DNA of 61,767 nucleotides from Ornithinibacillus gellani (lineage in GTDB: Bacteria > Bacillota > Bacilli > Bacillales > Amphibacillaceae): contig NZ_QTSZ01000013.1 of assembly GCF_003730295.1 (NCBI RefSeq), positions 1-61,767 on the forward strand, written 5' to 3'. The notes beneath the pieces are model-generated. The model was not told the origin of the DNA, did not search any database, and saw only the letters and a program-made list of their open reading frames with translations. The translations under genes and the position numbers were made by a program. Positions within the stretch are counted from its first letter, which is position 1. Every line of letters starts with the position of its first letter. This document shows, piece after piece, positions 31,813 to 43,164 of this stretch.

Positions 31813-31930
31813 GTATTCTTCTCCTTCCTAAACTTTAATAGTTATATATGTGATGTTGCAAAAGTCCGGAAAAACGATATCGGCAATTTGTCGAATCCGT
31901 TTATCCGTCTTTTGTATCCATATGAAAAGC

Positions 31931-32401
31931 TTACCAACGATAATGTGCGAAAGCTTTGTTAGCTTCAGCCATTTTATGCATTTCTTCGCGTCGTTTTACT
32001 GCAGCTCCAGTGTTATTGGAAGCATCAAGAATTTCATTTGCAAGACGTTCTTCCATTGTTTTTTCACCGCGTAGACGAGAATAATTTACAATATAGCGAA
32101 GACCCAATGCTTGACGTCGCTCAGGGCGAACCTCCATAGGTACTTGGTAGTTCGATCCACCGACACGGCGTGCACGTACTTCAAGTACAGGCATTACATT
32201 TTTCATTGCTTGTTCAAATACTTCCATTGCGTTTTGTCCGCTTCTTTCGCCGACAAGTTCAAAAGCTTTGTACAAGATTTTTTCTGCTTTTCCACGCTTA
32301 CCATCAATCATGATTTGGTTGATCAAGCGTGTAACTAGTTTTGAATTATAAAGCGGATCCGGTAAGACATCGCGCTTAGGTACTGGTCCTTTACGTGGCA
32401 T
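31931..32401 (-). CDS. rpsG: 30S ribosomal protein S7
   Basis: A 156-residue S7 of the 30S head. Landmarks are [40 protein letters not shown] and the C-terminal [20 protein letters not shown]. In enteric bacteria S7 represses the str operon. Confidence 0.98.
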   Translation of the reverse strand: MPRKGPVPKRDVLPDPLYNSKLVTRLINQIMIDGKRGKAEKILYKAFELVGERSGQNAMEVFEQAMKNVMPVLEVRARRVGGSNYQVPMEVRPERRQALGLRYIVNYSRLRGEKTMEERLANEILDASNNTGAAVKRREEMHKMAEANKAFAHYRW

Positions 32402-32446
32402 ATGTCCTCCTCCTTTCCTTTATCTAATATCTAAGTTGCTGTATGA

Positions 32447-32863
32447 TTATTTTTGTTTTGGCTTTTTGGTACCGTATTTAGAACGTCCTTGTCCTCGTCC
32501 TTCAACACCTGCAGTGTCTAGCGCACCACGTACAATATGGTAACGAACACCCGGTAAGTCTTTCACACGTCCACCGCGAAGCAATACAACACTGTGCTCC
32601 TGCAAGTTGTGACCAATTCCTGGGATATATGCAGTTACTTCCATGTTGTTGGACAAACGTACACGCGCATATTTACGAAGCGCTGAGTTCGGTTTCTTCG
32701 GTGTCAACGTACCAACACGAGTACATACACCACGCTTTTGAGGTGAGTTCACGTTAGTAAACTTTTTCTTAAAGCTGTTGTATCCTCTATTAAGTGCTGG
32801 TGAGTCAGATTTTTTAGGCTTGCTTACGCGACCTTTACGTACAAGCTGGTTAATTGTAGGCAT
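32447..32863 (-). CDS. rpsL: 30S ribosomal protein S12
   Basis: A 138-residue S12 of the decoding centre. It starts [20 protein letters not shown]; the open frame extends 36 codons upstream without homology, so the ATG at 32863 is used. The streptomycin-relevant lysines in [13 protein letters not shown] and [13 protein letters not shown] are wild type. Confidence 0.98.
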   Translation of the reverse strand: MPTINQLVRKGRVSKPKKSDSPALNRGYNSFKKKFTNVNSPQKRGVCTRVGTLTPKKPNSALRKYARVRLSNNMEVTAYIPGIGHNLQEHSVVLLRGGRVKDLPGVRYHIVRGALDTAGVEGRGQGRSKYGTKKPKQK

Positions 32864-33001
32864 TATAATTGTCCTCCCTTCCAATTTCTTTTTCAAGCAT
32901 ACATAAAGAACTGGAAACCACCTTTTATAAGTCCACACATCCAGGCGGTTCATCTTTAGGTAAAAAAACAAAGCTTCGGCATTTTTATAGAAAATACCTA
33001 G

Positions 33002-33256
33002 CTATTCTTTCTTTATTGCAACCGTGGATGCACCAACATCAATGCCACATGCGGCACCGAGTTTTTTCATAGAATCTACCCGATGATAAGGTACTTCCAG
33101 CAATTTTGCCAGTTCCTCAACTTTGTGTATAATGTACTGATCTGCATCAGCTGCAACATACACTTCACTCACTTCACCATTTTTCATAGCTTTGAGTGCT
33201 TGCTTCATTCCGATAATTATTCGTGATTTAACCTGTGTCACCTTATCATAAGACAT
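33002..33256 (-). CDS. L7Ae-family K-turn RNA-binding protein (YbxF)
   Basis: An 84-residue L7Ae/L30e fold protein (VKSRIIIGMKQALKAMKNGE, then VYVAADADQYIIHKVEELAK). B. subtilis YbxF, at the same place before rpsL, binds K-turn RNA and is ribosome-associated in growing cells. The ATG at 33256 is chosen over one at 33271/33262 because it lies eight bases past GGAGG and gives the MSYDKV start. It heads the str operon. Confidence 0.88.
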   Translation of the reverse strand: MSYDKVTQVKSRIIIGMKQALKAMKNGEVSEVYVAADADQYIIHKVEELAKLLEVPYHRVDSMKKLGAACGIDVGASTVAIKKE

Positions 33257-33301
33257 TCCCATATCCTCCAAAGTAACAAGTAAATCAGAAGCACCTTGAA
33301 T

Positions 33302-33330
33302 ATATTATCATTCCCGCTTTTTAATGTCAA
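33302..33330 (-). promoter_or_regulatory. str operon promoter
   Basis: Minus-strand TTGACA (33325-33330) and TAATAT (33302-33307) with a 17-base spacer, 45 bases upstream of the L7Ae-like gene. Confidence 0.65.
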
Positions 33331-33383
33331 CTGGAATCGATGATTTTTTTCATTCGCTTCAGATTTTTTTCGGCATAAGCTTC

Positions 33384-33422
33384 CGTCTGAAAATGGCAGC
33401 TTGATAAGCCCATTTTCAGACG
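33384..33422. other. 13-bp perfect hairpin after rpoC
   Basis: CGTCTGAAAATGG and CCATTTTCAGACG form a perfect stem with a 13-base loop. No T run follows on either strand, so it may be an RNA stabiliser or processing site at the end of the rpoBC transcript. Confidence 0.45.
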
Positions 33423-33437
33423 AGAAAGTTATAACCG

Positions 33438-33466
33438 GAAGGGCTTTTGGCTCACCCTTCTTTTTA
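33438..33466 (+). terminator. Terminator-like hairpin oriented towards the plus strand
   Basis: GAAGGG (33438-33443) and CCCTTC (33455-33460) are followed by TTTTTAC and later TTTTTT on the plus strand only. In minus-strand sense it stands between the rpoC stop and the 13-bp hairpin and has no T run. It could stop antisense transcription entering rpoC. Confidence 0.4.
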
Positions 33467-33483
33467 CTTGTTTTTTAAACGAT

Positions 33484-36400
33484 TCATTGAACCGTTTCTT
33501 CTTCCAGTTCTTCTGTTTCTTCTACCTCAGGGGCAGGTGCTTGAATCTTGCGGTAACGCTGCATACCAGTTCCTGCCGGTACAAGCTTACCGATAATGAC
33601 GTTTTCCTTCAGACCAAGTAAGTCATCACGTTTACCTTTGATAGCTGCATCTGTAAGGACACGTGTTGTTTCCTGGAAGGAAGCTGCTGATAGGAATGAA
33701 TCCGTCTCAAGTGACGCTTTAGTAATTCCGAGTAGGATTGGTTTACCAACCGCTGGCTGCAGCCCTTCGGAAAGTACTTTCTGGTTTGCATCGCGGAATT
33801 GGTGAATTTCCAGCAATGAACCTGGAAGTACATCTGTGTCACCAGAATCAATGACGCGAATCTTGCGCAGCATTTGGCGAACCATCACTTCAACGTGCTT
33901 GTCACCAATTTCAACACCTTGCAAACGATATACGCGTTGTACTTCGCGAAGCAGGTAGTCCTGAACGCCTTGAACGCCTTGGACGCGTAGTAATTCTTTT
34001 GGATCAACAGAACCCTCGGTCAGTTCTTGACCAGCAATAACTTCATCATCTACTGCGACCTTCAGGCGGGCATTATATGGTACTGCATAAGCTTTTTGTT
34101 CCACTTCACCCTGGACAACAATTTCTTGTTTATCCTTCACTTCTCTAACTTCAACTACTTTACCAGGCAATTCACTAATGACTGCTTGCCCTTTCGGATT
34201 ACGTGCTTCAAATAGCTCTTGAATACGAGGCAAACCTTGTGTAATATCATCACCCGCTACCCCACCTGTGTGGAATGTACGCATGGTTAACTGTGTTCCT
34301 GGCTCACCAATAGACTGAGCGGCAATAATTCCAACCGCTTCGCCCACTTCTACTTCATCACCAGTAGCTAGGTTACGACCATAGCACTTCTTACATACGC
34401 CGTGCTTCGTATTACACGTAAACACCGTACGAATCGTTACACTTTCGATACCTGCATCAACAATTGTTTTTGCCTGATCTTCGGAAATAACCTGATCTGC
34501 TTCAATAATGATTGCTTCAGTCTCTGGATGTTTAACCGTTTCGAAAACGGTACGACCAACAAGACGATCCAGCAACGGCTCAATCATTTCAGTACCATCC
34601 ATTAATGCGGAGACGGTTAGGCCACGATCTGTACCGCAATCCGTTTCTCTAACGATAACGTCCTGCGCCACATCTACAAGTCTTCTGGTCAAGTATCCTG
34701 AGTCTGCTGTTTTCAGCGCAGTATCCGCAAGTCCTTTACGTGCACCGTGTGTGGAGATAAAGTACTCCAATACCGTTAATCCTTCACGGAAGCTGGACTT
34801 GATTGGTAGTTCAATAATACGTCCAGCCGGATTGGCCATTAGCCCACGCATACCAGCAAGCTGGGTAAAGTTAGATGCGTTACCACGTGCTCCCGAATCA
34901 CTCATCATGAAGATTGGGTTGCGGTTATCCAGTGATTCCATCAGCTTATCTTGGATATCGTCTTTTGCTGCTGACCAAATAGCAATCACTCGGTCATAGC
35001 GTTCTTCTTCGGTAATTAAACCGCGGCGGAATTGCTTCAGAACGTTATCCACTTTATGCTGTGCTTCTTCTAAAATTTGTTCCTTCTCAGCCAATACAAC
35101 AATGTCGGAAATACCAACTGTCATACCAGCTTTTGTGGAGTATTTGAAACCTAGATCCTTCATACGGTCTAGCATTTTAGAGGTTTCACTGATTTTAAAT
35201 CGTTTAAATACCTCTGCAATAATATCTCCAAGGAATCCTTTACGGAATGGTTTGCCAAGCTCTCGCTTTTCAATTTCTGCTTTAATATCTGTACCATGAT
35301 CAACGAAATAAGTTTTAGGCGTATGACTTTCCAGATTCACACGAGTCGGTTCATTGATATACGGGAATGAATCCGGAAGTATTTCGTTGAAAACGAGTTT
35401 TCCAACAGTAGTTAGCAGCAGTTGTCCCTGCTCTTCCTCTGTAAATGTTTGATTATGCAAACCAGATGCTTGCACTGCTACACGTGTGTGTAAATGCACA
35501 TAGCCATTTTGATAGGCAATCAATGCTTCATTAACATCCTTAAAGACGCTGCCTTCTCCAACCGCACCATCACGTTCCATCGTTAGGTAATAGTTACCTA
35601 GAACCATATCCTGTGAAGGTGTTACAACTGGTTTACCGTCTTTCGGGTTAAGAATATTTTGCGCTGCCAGCATTAAAATGCGTGCTTCTGCTTGTGCTTC
35701 TGCTGAAAGCGGCACGTGAACAGCCATTTGGTCACCGTCAAAGTCAGCGTTATATGCTGTACACACAAGTGGGTGCAGACGAATCGCACGTCCCTCTACC
35801 AACGTTGGTTCGAAAGCTTGAATACCCAAGCGGTGCAATGTCGGTGCCCGGTTTAATAGTACCGGATGCTCCTTAATCACTTCTTCCAGAACGTCCCACA
35901 CTTCCGGGTGCAATCTTTCAATTTTACGTTTTGCAGACTTGATATTATGAGAAATACCTTTCTCAACCAGCTCTTTCATAATGAAAGGCTTGAACAATTC
36001 CAATGCCATTTCTTTCGGTAAACCGCACTGGTACATTTTTAAGTTCGGACCTACGACGATAACAGAACGTCCGGAGTAGTCAACACGCTTTCCAAGCAAG
36101 TTTTGACGGAAGCGACCTTGCTTACCTTTCAGCATATGGGATAGTGACTTTAATGGACGGTTACCCGGACCGGTTACTGGACGTCCGCGACGACCATTAT
36201 CAATTAATGCATCAACTGCTTCTTGCAGCATCCGCTTTTCGTTTTGAACAATAATACTTGGTGCACCTAAATCAAGCAGACGCTTCAAACGGTTGTTACG
36301 GTTAATTACACGACGGTAAAGATCATTTAAATCTGAAGTTGCGAATCGTCCACCATCCAACTGAACCATTGGTCTGATTTCCGGTGGGATAACTGGAAGA

Positions 36401-37089
36401 ACATCCAACACCATCCATGATGTATCATTTCCGGAATTACGGAATGCTTCCATGACTTCCAATCTTCTAATCGCGCGGGTTCTGCGCTGACCTTGTGCTG
36501 TTTTCAATTCCTCTTTCAGTGCTTCAACCTCTTTTTCGAGATCAATATCCTGCAAGAGCTTACGAATTGCTTCTGCACCCATTTGTGCTTTAAACGTATT
36601 TCCGTACTTGTCATAGTAAGCACGATATTCTTTTTCAGATAACAATTGTTTCTTTTCAAGCGGCGTACTTCCTGGCTCTGTCACAATATAAGCAGCGAAG
36701 TAGATTACTTCCTCCAATGCACGTGGTGACATATCCAAAACAAGACCCATTCTGGATGGAATTCCTTTGAAGTACCAAATATGGGAAACTGGAGCTGCCA
36801 GCTCAATATGTCCCATGCGTTCACGACGAACCTTCGCCTTTGTTACTTCAACACCGCATCGATCACAAACGACCCCTTTATAACGGACACGCTTGTATTT
36901 TCCACAATGACATTCCCAGTCCTTTTGTGGACCAAAAATACGTTCACAGAATAAACCATCTTTTTCAGGCTTCAGCGTACGATAGTTTATCGTTTCCGGT
37001 TTTTTTACTTCTCCATATGACCACGAGCGGATTTTTTCCGGTGAAGCTAAACCGATTTTCATAGACTCAAAATTATTTACATCTAACAA
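33484..37089 (-). CDS. rpoC: DNA-directed RNA polymerase subunit beta'
   Basis: A 1201-residue catalytic subunit. The N-terminal zinc finger uses [10 protein letters not shown] and CDRCG, the active-site motif NADFDGD lies near residue 448, the trigger-loop/bridge-helix region contains [19 protein letters not shown], and a second zinc site uses [15 protein letters not shown]. The C-terminus is acidic. It lies 121 bases after rpoB, with a terminator-like stem in the gap. Confidence 0.99.
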   Translation of the reverse strand: MLDVNNFESMKIGLASPEKIRSWSYGEVKKPETINYRTLKPEKDGLFCERIFGPQKDWECHCGKYKRVRYKGVVCDRCGVEVTKAKVRRERMGHIELAAPVSHIWYFKGIPSRMGLVLDMSPRALEEVIYFAAYIVTEPGSTPLEKKQLLSEKEYRAYYDKYGNTFKAQMGAEAIRKLLQDIDLEKEVEALKEELKTAQGQRRTRAIRRLEVMEAFRNSGNDTSWMVLDVLPVIPPEIRPMVQLDGGRFATSDLNDLYRRVINRNNRLKRLLDLGAPSIIVQNEKRMLQEAVDALIDNGRRGRPVTGPGNRPLKSLSHMLKGKQGRFRQNLLGKRVDYSGRSVIVVGPNLKMYQCGLPKEMALELFKPFIMKELVEKGISHNIKSAKRKIERLHPEVWDVLEEVIKEHPVLLNRAPTLHRLGIQAFEPTLVEGRAIRLHPLVCTAYNADFDGDQMAVHVPLSAEAQAEARILMLAAQNILNPKDGKPVVTPSQDMVLGNYYLTMERDGAVGEGSVFKDVNEALIAYQNGYVHLHTRVAVQASGLHNQTFTEEEQGQLLLTTVGKLVFNEILPDSFPYINEPTRVNLESHTPKTYFVDHGTDIKAEIEKRELGKPFRKGFLGDIIAEVFKRFKISETSKMLDRMKDLGFKYSTKAGMTVGISDIVVLAEKEQILEEAQHKVDNVLKQFRRGLITEEERYDRVIAIWSAAKDDIQDKLMESLDNRNPIFMMSDSGARGNASNFTQLAGMRGLMANPAGRIIELPIKSSFREGLTVLEYFISTHGARKGLADTALKTADSGYLTRRLVDVAQDVIVRETDCGTDRGLTVSALMDGTEMIEPLLDRLVGRTVFETVKHPETEAIIIEADQVISEDQAKTIVDAGIESVTIRTVFTCNTKHGVCKKCYGRNLATGDEVEVGEAVGIIAAQSIGEPGTQLTMRTFHTGGVAGDDITQGLPRIQELFEARNPKGQAVISELPGKVVEVREVKDKQEIVVQGEVEQKAYAVPYNARLKVAVDDEVIAGQELTEGSVDPKELLRVQGVQGVQDYLLREVQRVYRLQGVEIGDKHVEVMVRQMLRKIRVIDSGDTDVLPGSLLEIHQFRDANQKVLSEGLQPAVGKPILLGITKASLETDSFLSAASFQETTRVLTDAAIKGKRDDLLGLKENVIIGKLVPAGTGMQRYRKIQAPAPEVEETEELEEETVQ

Positions 37090-37160
37090 GGGTCTACCTC
37101 CCTTTTTAATGTGCGATTTTGCTGTTCATGCACCTAGCTGCTTCTTCAGCTGTGAGGGCT

Positions 37161-37209
37161 GAAAAAATATATTAAAGGGGTGAAGCCAGTGTTCACACCG
37201 GCCTTCCCC
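37161..37209 (-). terminator. Terminator-like stem between rpoB and rpoC
   Basis: Starting two bases after the rpoB stop the minus strand has GGGG-A-AGGCCGGTGT-GA-ACACTGGCTT-CA-CCCC, then TTTAATATATTTTTTC. This is a strong intrinsic-terminator-like element inside the operon and could set the rpoB to rpoC ratio or be an RNase site. Confidence 0.5.
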
Positions 37210-37210
37210 A

Positions 37211-40200
37211 TTATTCACTTTCTTCAATCTCTAAATTGAGTTTGCTTGCGGCTTGTGTTTCCTCATTCTCCAAGTCGCGCATTTCAATCTCCGTTTCGTC
37301 ACTGGAAAGGATTTTTACATCCATACCAAGACTTTGCAATTCCTTAATGAGTACCTTAAATGATTCTGGTACACCTGGTTCTGGTACATTATCACCTTTA
37401 ACGATGGCTTCGTATGTCTTCACACGTCCAACAACGTCATCCGACTTCACGGTCAGGATTTCCTGAAGTGTATACGCCGCACCGTAGGCTTCTAGTGCCC
37501 AAACCTCCATCTCACCGAAACGCTGTCCACCAAACTGTGCTTTACCACCTAATGGCTGCTGTGTAACAAGTGAGTATGGACCAGTAGAACGTGCGTGGAG
37601 CTTGTCATCTACCATGTGCGCCAGTTTAATCATATACATAATTCCAACAGACACACGGTTATCAAACGGCTCTCCCGTTCTTCCGTCGTACAATACTGTT
37701 TTCGCATCTCTTGGCATGCCAGCTTCTTCTAACGTGTCCCATACGTCCTGCTCAGTCGCACCATCAAACACAGGTGATGCCACATGGAGGCCGAGTTGTC
37801 TTGCAGCCATACCAAGATGCAATTCAAATACCTGTCCGATATTCATACGTGACGGAACACCCAATGGGTTCAGCATGATATCAATTGGCGTACCATCTGG
37901 AAGGAATGGCATATCCTCTTCCGGAAGGATTTTTGAAATAACACCTTTGTTACCATGACGTCCCGCCATTTTGTCCCCTTCGGAAATTTTCCGTTTTTGG
38001 ACAATATAAGCACGAACAAGCTGGTTCACACCTGGAGGTAGTTCATCTCCATCTTCTCGGTTAAAGATTTTAACATCCAGAACAATTCCACCCGCACCAT
38101 GCGGTACTCGTAGGGATGTATCACGTACTTCACGTGCTTTCTCACCGAAAATCGCATGTAGTAAACGTTCTTCTGCCGACAGCTCTGTTACACCTTTTGG
38201 AGTTACTTTACCAACAAGAATATCGCCATCTTTCACTTCTGCACCGATACGAATAATTCCATGTTCATTCAGGTTTTTCAATGCTTCTTCCCCAACGTTT
38301 GGAATATCTCTCGTGATTTCTTCCGGTCCAAGCTTCGTATCCCGCGCTTCCGCCTCATACTCTTCAATATGGATAGATGTATACACATCATCCTTGACGA
38401 GACGCTCACTCATGATGATTGCATCCTCATAGTTAAAGCCTTCCCAAGTCATAAAGCCAATCAATACGTTACGCCCTAATGCCAACTCGCCATTTTCCAT
38501 GGAAGGTCCATCAGCAAGGATTTCACCTTTTGTAACGCGATCACCTTTGCTAACAATTGGACGCTGGTTATAGCAAGTTCCTTGGTTGGAACGGACAAAC
38601 TTTTGCATGCGATAGCGATCCAAGTCACCTTCTACTTCTTTACCATCTACTTCTGAAATACGTCGAACCAAGATTTCTTTTGCTTCGACGCGTTCCACGA
38701 TTCCTTCGTTACGGCAAATAATCGCTGCACCGGAATCTTTACCAGATACATACTCCATTCCCGTACCAACTATTGGTGCTTCCGGGTTCATCAACGGTAC
38801 TGCTTGACGCTGCATGTTTGCTCCCATAAGCGCACGGTTAGAGTCATCATTCTCCAAGAACGGAATACAAGCTGTAGCAGCAGAAACAACCTGTTTAGGA
38901 GATACATCCATGTAATCCAATTGCGCACGAGGTACAATGGTGTTCTCTCCACGGAAGCGTGCAATAACTTCATCATCAATAAAGCTTCCATCATCGCTTA
39001 ATCTAGCATTTGCCTGAGCCACTACATAGTTATCTTCTTCGTCAGCAGTCAAGTAATCAATTTGTGTCGTTACTTTACCAGTATCTGGATCGACTCGACG
39101 ATATGGTGTTTCAATAAATCCAAATTTATTTACTTTCGCAAAGCTCGACAAGGAGTTAATCAATCCAATGTTCGGGCCTTCCGGTGTTTCAATCGGACAC
39201 ATTCTTCCATAGTGGGAATAGTGTACGTCACGCACTTCCATCCCTGCACGTTCCCTTGTTAAACCACCAGGTCCAAGCGCTGATAGACGGCGCTTATGCG
39301 TTAATTCTGCTAATGGATTCGTCTGATCCATAAATTGTGAAAGCTGTGAGCTTCCAAAAAATTCTTTAATCGACGCAATCACTGGTCGAATGTTTATCAA
39401 CTGTTGTGGGGTAATACTAGATGTATCCTGAATGGACATCCGTTCACGCACAACTCGTTCCATACGGGAAAGACCGATACGGAACTGGTTTTGCAAAAGC
39501 TCACCAACGGAACGAAGTCTTCTATTTCCTAAGTGATCGATGTCATCCGTGTTACCCACACGATGTAATAAATTAAAGAAATAACTAATGGATGACAAAA
39601 TATCAGAAGGTGTTACGTTTTTAATGTTGGAATCTACCTCTGCATTTCCAGTTACGTGTAATACCCTTTCACCCTCTGGATCTGTAGGGTCCATAATCTT
39701 AATCGTTTGTAGCTTGATCGGTTCTTCCAGAATACCTTCATCCAGCTCCAAATAATTTTCGCCAAGCTTGTTTGTTTCTTTTTCTAAATAAGGGATAAGG
39801 CGATTAAGCACTTTACGTTCTAATTTATCCCCTTTTTGAGCCAAAACTTCACCTGTTTCCGGATCAACGACTGACTCGGCCAGAACTTGGTTAAACAAGC
39901 GGTTTTTGATGTTTAATTTTTTATTCATTTTATAGCGTCCAACATGTGCTAAGTCATAACGCTTCGGATCGAAAAAGCGGGAAATCAGGAGGCTTTTTGC
40001 GTTGTCAACGGTTGGTGGTTCACCTGGACGCAAACGCTCGTAAATTTCCAACAATGCTTTTTCAGTTGTTTCTGTATTGTCTTTTTCCAATGTATTTGTC
40101 AGGTATTCGTTTTCTCCAAGGAGATCAATAATTTCCTGATCTGAGCCAAAACCCAGAGCGCGCAATAGCACGGTAATTGGTAATTTACGTGTGCGGTCGA

Positions 40201-40759
40201 TACGGACATAGACAACGTCCCTCGCATCCGTTTCAAACTCAAGCCATGCACCACGGTTAGGAATAACAGTAGCAGTTACACCTCTTTTACCATTTTTATC
40301 GATTTTCTCGTTATAATAAACACTTGGTGAACGAACAAGCTGTGATACGATAACACGCTCTGCACCATTGATGATAAAGGTTCCCGTATCTGTCATCAGC
40401 GGGAAATCACCCATGAATACTTCCTGCTCTTTTACTTCACCAGTCTCATTATTGATTAAACGAACTTTCACGCGAAGGGGAGCATTATAGGTTACGTCCC
40501 TTTCTTTCGACTCATCCACAGGGTACTTCGGTTCGCTGAGACTATAATCTACAAACTCTAACGATAGATTACCTGTGAAATCCTCAATTGGTGAAATGTC
40601 CTGAAACATCTCTTTCAAACCTTCTTCTAAAAACCATTGGTAAGAAGCGGTTTGAATTTCGATTAGATTTGGCAATTCCAATACTTCGCTGATGCGAGCA
40701 TAACTTCTGCGTTGGCGGTGCCGTCCATACTGAACTAGTTGACCTGTCAACTGCTTCAC
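37211..40759 (-). CDS. rpoB: DNA-directed RNA polymerase subunit beta
   Basis: An 1182-residue subunit. The rifampicin-binding region near residues 455-500 reads [20 protein letters not shown] then [12 protein letters not shown], the sensitive form. Other landmarks are [11 protein letters not shown], the active-site [17 protein letters not shown] and the C-terminal [20 protein letters not shown] clamp anchor. The C-terminal tail is acidic. It is preceded by a leader of about 650 nt. Confidence 0.99.
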   Translation of the reverse strand: MKQLTGQLVQYGRHRQRRSYARISEVLELPNLIEIQTASYQWFLEEGLKEMFQDISPIEDFTGNLSLEFVDYSLSEPKYPVDESKERDVTYNAPLRVKVRLINNETGEVKEQEVFMGDFPLMTDTGTFIINGAERVIVSQLVRSPSVYYNEKIDKNGKRGVTATVIPNRGAWLEFETDARDVVYVRIDRTRKLPITVLLRALGFGSDQEIIDLLGENEYLTNTLEKDNTETTEKALLEIYERLRPGEPPTVDNAKSLLISRFFDPKRYDLAHVGRYKMNKKLNIKNRLFNQVLAESVVDPETGEVLAQKGDKLERKVLNRLIPYLEKETNKLGENYLELDEGILEEPIKLQTIKIMDPTDPEGERVLHVTGNAEVDSNIKNVTPSDILSSISYFFNLLHRVGNTDDIDHLGNRRLRSVGELLQNQFRIGLSRMERVVRERMSIQDTSSITPQQLINIRPVIASIKEFFGSSQLSQFMDQTNPLAELTHKRRLSALGPGGLTRERAGMEVRDVHYSHYGRMCPIETPEGPNIGLINSLSSFAKVNKFGFIETPYRRVDPDTGKVTTQIDYLTADEEDNYVVAQANARLSDDGSFIDDEVIARFRGENTIVPRAQLDYMDVSPKQVVSAATACIPFLENDDSNRALMGANMQRQAVPLMNPEAPIVGTGMEYVSGKDSGAAIICRNEGIVERVEAKEILVRRISEVDGKEVEGDLDRYRMQKFVRSNQGTCYNQRPIVSKGDRVTKGEILADGPSMENGELALGRNVLIGFMTWEGFNYEDAIIMSERLVKDDVYTSIHIEEYEAEARDTKLGPEEITRDIPNVGEEALKNLNEHGIIRIGAEVKDGDILVGKVTPKGVTELSAEERLLHAIFGEKAREVRDTSLRVPHGAGGIVLDVKIFNREDGDELPPGVNQLVRAYIVQKRKISEGDKMAGRHGNKGVISKILPEEDMPFLPDGTPIDIMLNPLGVPSRMNIGQVFELHLGMAARQLGLHVASPVFDGATEQDVWDTLEEAGMPRDAKTVLYDGRTGEPFDNRVSVGIMYMIKLAHMVDDKLHARSTGPYSLVTQQPLGGKAQFGGQRFGEMEVWALEAYGAAYTLQEILTVKSDDVVGRVKTYEAIVKGDNVPEPGVPESFKVLIKELQSLGMDVKILSSDETEIEMRDLENEETQAASKLNLEIEESE

Positions 40760-40825
40760 CTCTCAAATCTCAAACATTTTTATTTGTGAAATCGGATGTT
40801 TCACATGGGGAATGTAATGCTATAT

Positions 40826-40861
40826 CAGAAAAACGAAGGCAACGCAGACCCAGTTTGCCTA
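40826..40861 (-). terminator. Terminator-like hairpin 2 in the rpoB leader
   Basis: Minus-strand AGGCAAACTGGGTCTGCGTTGCCT followed by TCGTTTTTCTG (AGGCAA/TTGCCT stem). It lies about 70 bases before the rpoB start. Evidence is the stem plus T run only. Confidence 0.5.
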
Positions 40862-40887
40862 CATATCCTTTGTTTTTCTTATCCACT

Positions 40888-40917
40888 AACTGTATATAGT
40901 CTTCCATGACTATATGG
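40888..40917 (-). other. Perfect small hairpin in the rpoB leader
   Basis: ATATAGTC-ATGGAA-GACTATAT is an eight-bp perfect stem just upstream of terminator-like hairpin 2. It may be part of an alternative fold. Confidence 0.35.
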
Positions 40918-40991
40918 ATCGTACAATCTAAGATAATTTCCTGTTGTCATACGAGGAACGAGCCAGCTGATTTTTCAATCTCTTCCGGTGA

Positions 40992-41069
40992 AATCTTGGG
41001 TTACTAGCCCTTCCCAGATGTTTCCTGAATAAATCATTTCAGCACTTGCCATCTTAAAGATAATAGGTT
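40992..41069 (-). other. Short frame (25 codons) in the rpoB leader
   Basis: The minus strand holds a frame reading MASAEMIYSGNIWEGLVTQD then FTGRD-stop. It has no ribosome binding site, so it may be a gene relic or chance; an upstream-ORF role in leader control is only a possibility. Confidence 0.2.
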
Positions 41070-41173
41070 ATCATTTTTAAAGAAAAGTTGGCAAAATACA
41101 ACTCACTTCGACAAGACATGACAAAGCCGCCTGGTACACCTTTTACTTGCTTGTTTCCAGCGCGATGATGAAT

Positions 41174-41197
41174 AGAAAAAAGGTTTTTAACAAACCT
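41174..41197 (-). terminator. Terminator-like hairpin 1 in the rpoB leader
   Basis: AAGGTTT-GTTAA-AAACCTT followed by TTTTCTATTC on the minus strand. It lies about 45 bases downstream of the 17-nt element shared with the rpoA leader, and about 220 bases from the predicted transcription start. It looks like an attenuator. Confidence 0.55.
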
Positions 41198-41238
41198 TCC
41201 TCGCTTATTTTTTCAAACTGCAAATGATGTGGTATCTG

Positions 41239-41255
41239 AGGTTTTTTCAGATGAA
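41239..41255 (-). promoter_or_regulatory. 17-nt element in the rpoB leader shared with the rpoA leader
   Basis: Minus-strand TTCATCTGAAAAAACCT is identical to 13460-13476. Here the flank also allows a small hairpin, ATCTG-AAAAAACCT-CAGAT. No other copy was noticed in the window. Confidence 0.45.
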
Positions 41256-41422
41256 AATAAAAGCATCCCCTTTCAAATCCGTCCTACTTGATTAAAATGG
41301 AATACATACTCAGAAACAGCCATATTACCTCATTTTAACATTCTTACCGTTTGCAGATGAAATATACATTTCTCTCCTAAAACTTCCTCTTGACAAAAGA
41401 AATCCCATCTTAGCATTATATT

Positions 41423-41451
41423 ATACTACCACAACCAAAAATACAGGTCAA
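41423..41451 (-). promoter_or_regulatory. rpoBC promoter
   Basis: Minus-strand TTGACC (41446-41451) and TAGTAT (41423-41428) with a 17-base spacer, overlapping the stop of the rsmC-like gene. It implies a leader of about 650 nt. Confidence 0.6.
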
Positions 41452-42053
41452 CTATATTTAACTGACCGCAATAGATAATAGCCCTTGTTTCGGGCAATGA
41501 TGTCCACGTGACCAAACCGTTCTTTTAGCTTTTCTTTTGCCGAGGGTGCGCCTTGTTTTTTTTGAATGACAACCCATAGCGCTCCGCCTTCTAATAGCGC
41601 ATGATAGCTTTCATCCAAAATTGCATGCACAATTTTTTTGCCGGCTCGAATGGGGGGATTGGTAACAATTGCTGCAAATTGTTTCTCCTTAATTCCAGAA
41701 AATAAATTGCTTTCTTGAAAGGCCACGTTATGCACTGCATTTTGTGCTGCGTTCTTTTCAGCCAGCTTCACGGCTCGTTCGTTTACATCAATCATCAATA
41801 TCTGACGTTCCGGAAACTGATCCGCTAGCACAATTCCAATCGGTCCATAGCCACATCCAACGTCCAGGATTCCACCATCCACATCCGGGGCGGAGAACTG
41901 TTCGATGAGTAACTTAGACCCAAAATCAACTTCATGCTTGGAAAATACACCGACATCACTTGTAAATGTATATTCTTTCTGACGGAGTCGGTATTTCCAT
42001 GTCTTGGGAGAACTTTCAGATTGGGGTTTATTTGAAAAGTAATGCTCTGTCAT
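41448..42053 (-). CDS. RsmC-like class I SAM-dependent methyltransferase (YbxB type)
   Basis: A 201-residue methyltransferase similar to the catalytic domain of RsmC (16S rRNA m2G1207). Motif I is LDVGCGYGPIG, the acidic end of strand 2 is MIDVNERAVKLAEKNA, and the substrate motif NPPIRAGKKIVH is the NPP form typical of base-amino methyltransferases. B. subtilis has YbxB at this locus between rplL and rpoB. Target here is inferred to be rRNA. It lies behind the rplL terminator. Confidence 0.85.
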   Translation of the reverse strand: MTEHYFSNKPQSESSPKTWKYRLRQKEYTFTSDVGVFSKHEVDFGSKLLIEQFSAPDVDGGILDVGCGYGPIGIVLADQFPERQILMIDVNERAVKLAEKNAAQNAVHNVAFQESNLFSGIKEKQFAAIVTNPPIRAGKKIVHAILDESYHALLEGGALWVVIQKKQGAPSAKEKLKERFGHVDIIARNKGYYLLRSVKYS

Positions 42054-42128
42054 TTGGCACCTACTTTTTAACTAGTGATAAGAAGTTTATACAGTAATCT
42101 ACGCGAAAACGGTATAAAATTGTGTAAA

Positions 42129-42165
42129 TAAGAGCCCGTCGTTATAAATTCACGACGAGCTCATA
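42129..42165 (-). terminator. rplJ-rplL terminator
   Basis: GAGCTCGTCGT and ACGACGGGCTC form an 11-bp stem (one G-U pair) just past the rplL stop; TTATTTAC follows on the minus strand. Confidence 0.75.
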
Positions 42166-42181
42166 TTTTTTTAAAAGCTTA

Positions 42182-42547
42182 TTATTTTACTTCTACTGTA
42201 GCTCCAGCTTCTTCCAACTTCGCTTTAACTTCTTCAGCTTCGTCTTTAGAAACGCCTTCTTTGATTGCTTTAGGAGCGTTATCTACCATGTCTTTAGCGT
42301 CTTTTAAGCCAAGACCAGTGATTTCACGAACTGCTTTAACAACTTTGATTTTAGATGCGCCAGCATTTTCAAGCACAACGTCAAATTCAGTTTTTTCTTC
42401 AGCAGCTTCACCGCCACCTGCTCCACCTGCTACTGCAACTGGTGCTGCAGCTGTTACTCCAAACTCTTCTTCAATTGCTTTAACAAGATCATTTAGGTCC
42501 AATACGGACATTTCTTTGATCGCTTCAATAATTTGTTCCTTCGTCAT
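42182..42547 (-). CDS. rplL: 50S ribosomal protein L7/L12
   Basis: A 121-residue stalk protein present in several copies per ribosome that recruits and activates translational GTPases. It has the N-terminal dimerisation region [20 protein letters not shown], an alanine/glycine-rich hinge ([20 protein letters not shown]) and the C-terminal domain with [20 protein letters not shown]. It follows rplJ by 72 bases. Confidence 0.98.
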   Translation of the reverse strand: MTKEQIIEAIKEMSVLDLNDLVKAIEEEFGVTAAAPVAVAGGAGGGEAAEEKTEFDVVLENAGASKIKVVKAVREITGLGLKDAKDMVDNAPKAIKEGVSKDEAEEVKAKLEEAGATVEVK

Positions 42548-42619
42548 GATTGTTTCCTCCTAATTTTTAATTGTTTTTATCAACCGTCTACCGATCAAGT
42601 CGCAATGAGGCAATTTACC

Positions 42620-43120
42620 TTACGCGCCTTGTTCTTCTTTTTGTTCTGCGATTGCTTTTGCAGCATATGCAAAGTTACGAACTGGTGCTTGCAATACGCT
42701 AAGCAGCATAGAAAGCATACCTTCGTAGTTTGGAAGACCAGCAAGCTCTTTGATTTGCTCTAGTGTAGCAATCTTTCCTTCGATAACGCCGCCTTTGATT
42801 TCCAATGCTTCATTTTCTTTTGCGAAGTCATTTAGAATTCTAGCCGGTGCAACAGCATCATCTTTGCTGAATGCAATTGCTGTTGGACCAACAAGAGACT
42901 CAGATAGTTCACTAAGCTCAGCAGCTTCAGCAGCACGACGTGACATGGTGTTTTTGTATACCTTGAAGTCGATGCCTGCATCACGAAGTTGTTTACGTAG
43001 TTCTGTAACAGAAGCAACGTCTAATCCACGATAGTCAACTAGTACAGTTGTTTGGCTTTCGCGGAATTTCTCTGTAATTTCTTCTACAAGCTGTTGTTTC
43101 TTCTCGATTACACCTGACAT
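42620..43120 (-). CDS. rplJ: 50S ribosomal protein L10
   Basis: A 166-residue base of the L12 stalk. It starts [20 protein letters not shown] and contains [20 protein letters not shown] and the C-terminal L12-binding helix. The frame is open 13 codons upstream, but the ATG at 43120 lies seven bases from AGGAGG and matches the family. Expression is controlled by the upstream L10 leader, which L10-L12 binds. Confidence 0.97.
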   Translation of the reverse strand: MSGVIEKKQQLVEEITEKFRESQTTVLVDYRGLDVASVTELRKQLRDAGIDFKVYKNTMSRRAAEAAELSELSESLVGPTAIAFSKDDAVAPARILNDFAKENEALEIKGGVIEGKIATLEQIKELAGLPNYEGMLSMLLSVLQAPVRNFAYAAKAIAEQKEEQGA

Positions 43121-43164
43121 GGTTCCACCTCCTGTAAGATTCATCATACCGTTCAACATGTTGG

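Noticed and set aside
34508-34999. 163-codon plus-strand frame inside rpoC, and other long plus-strand frames inside rpoB, clpC and radA
   Set aside because: They are antisense shadows of strongly conserved genes with no independent signals.
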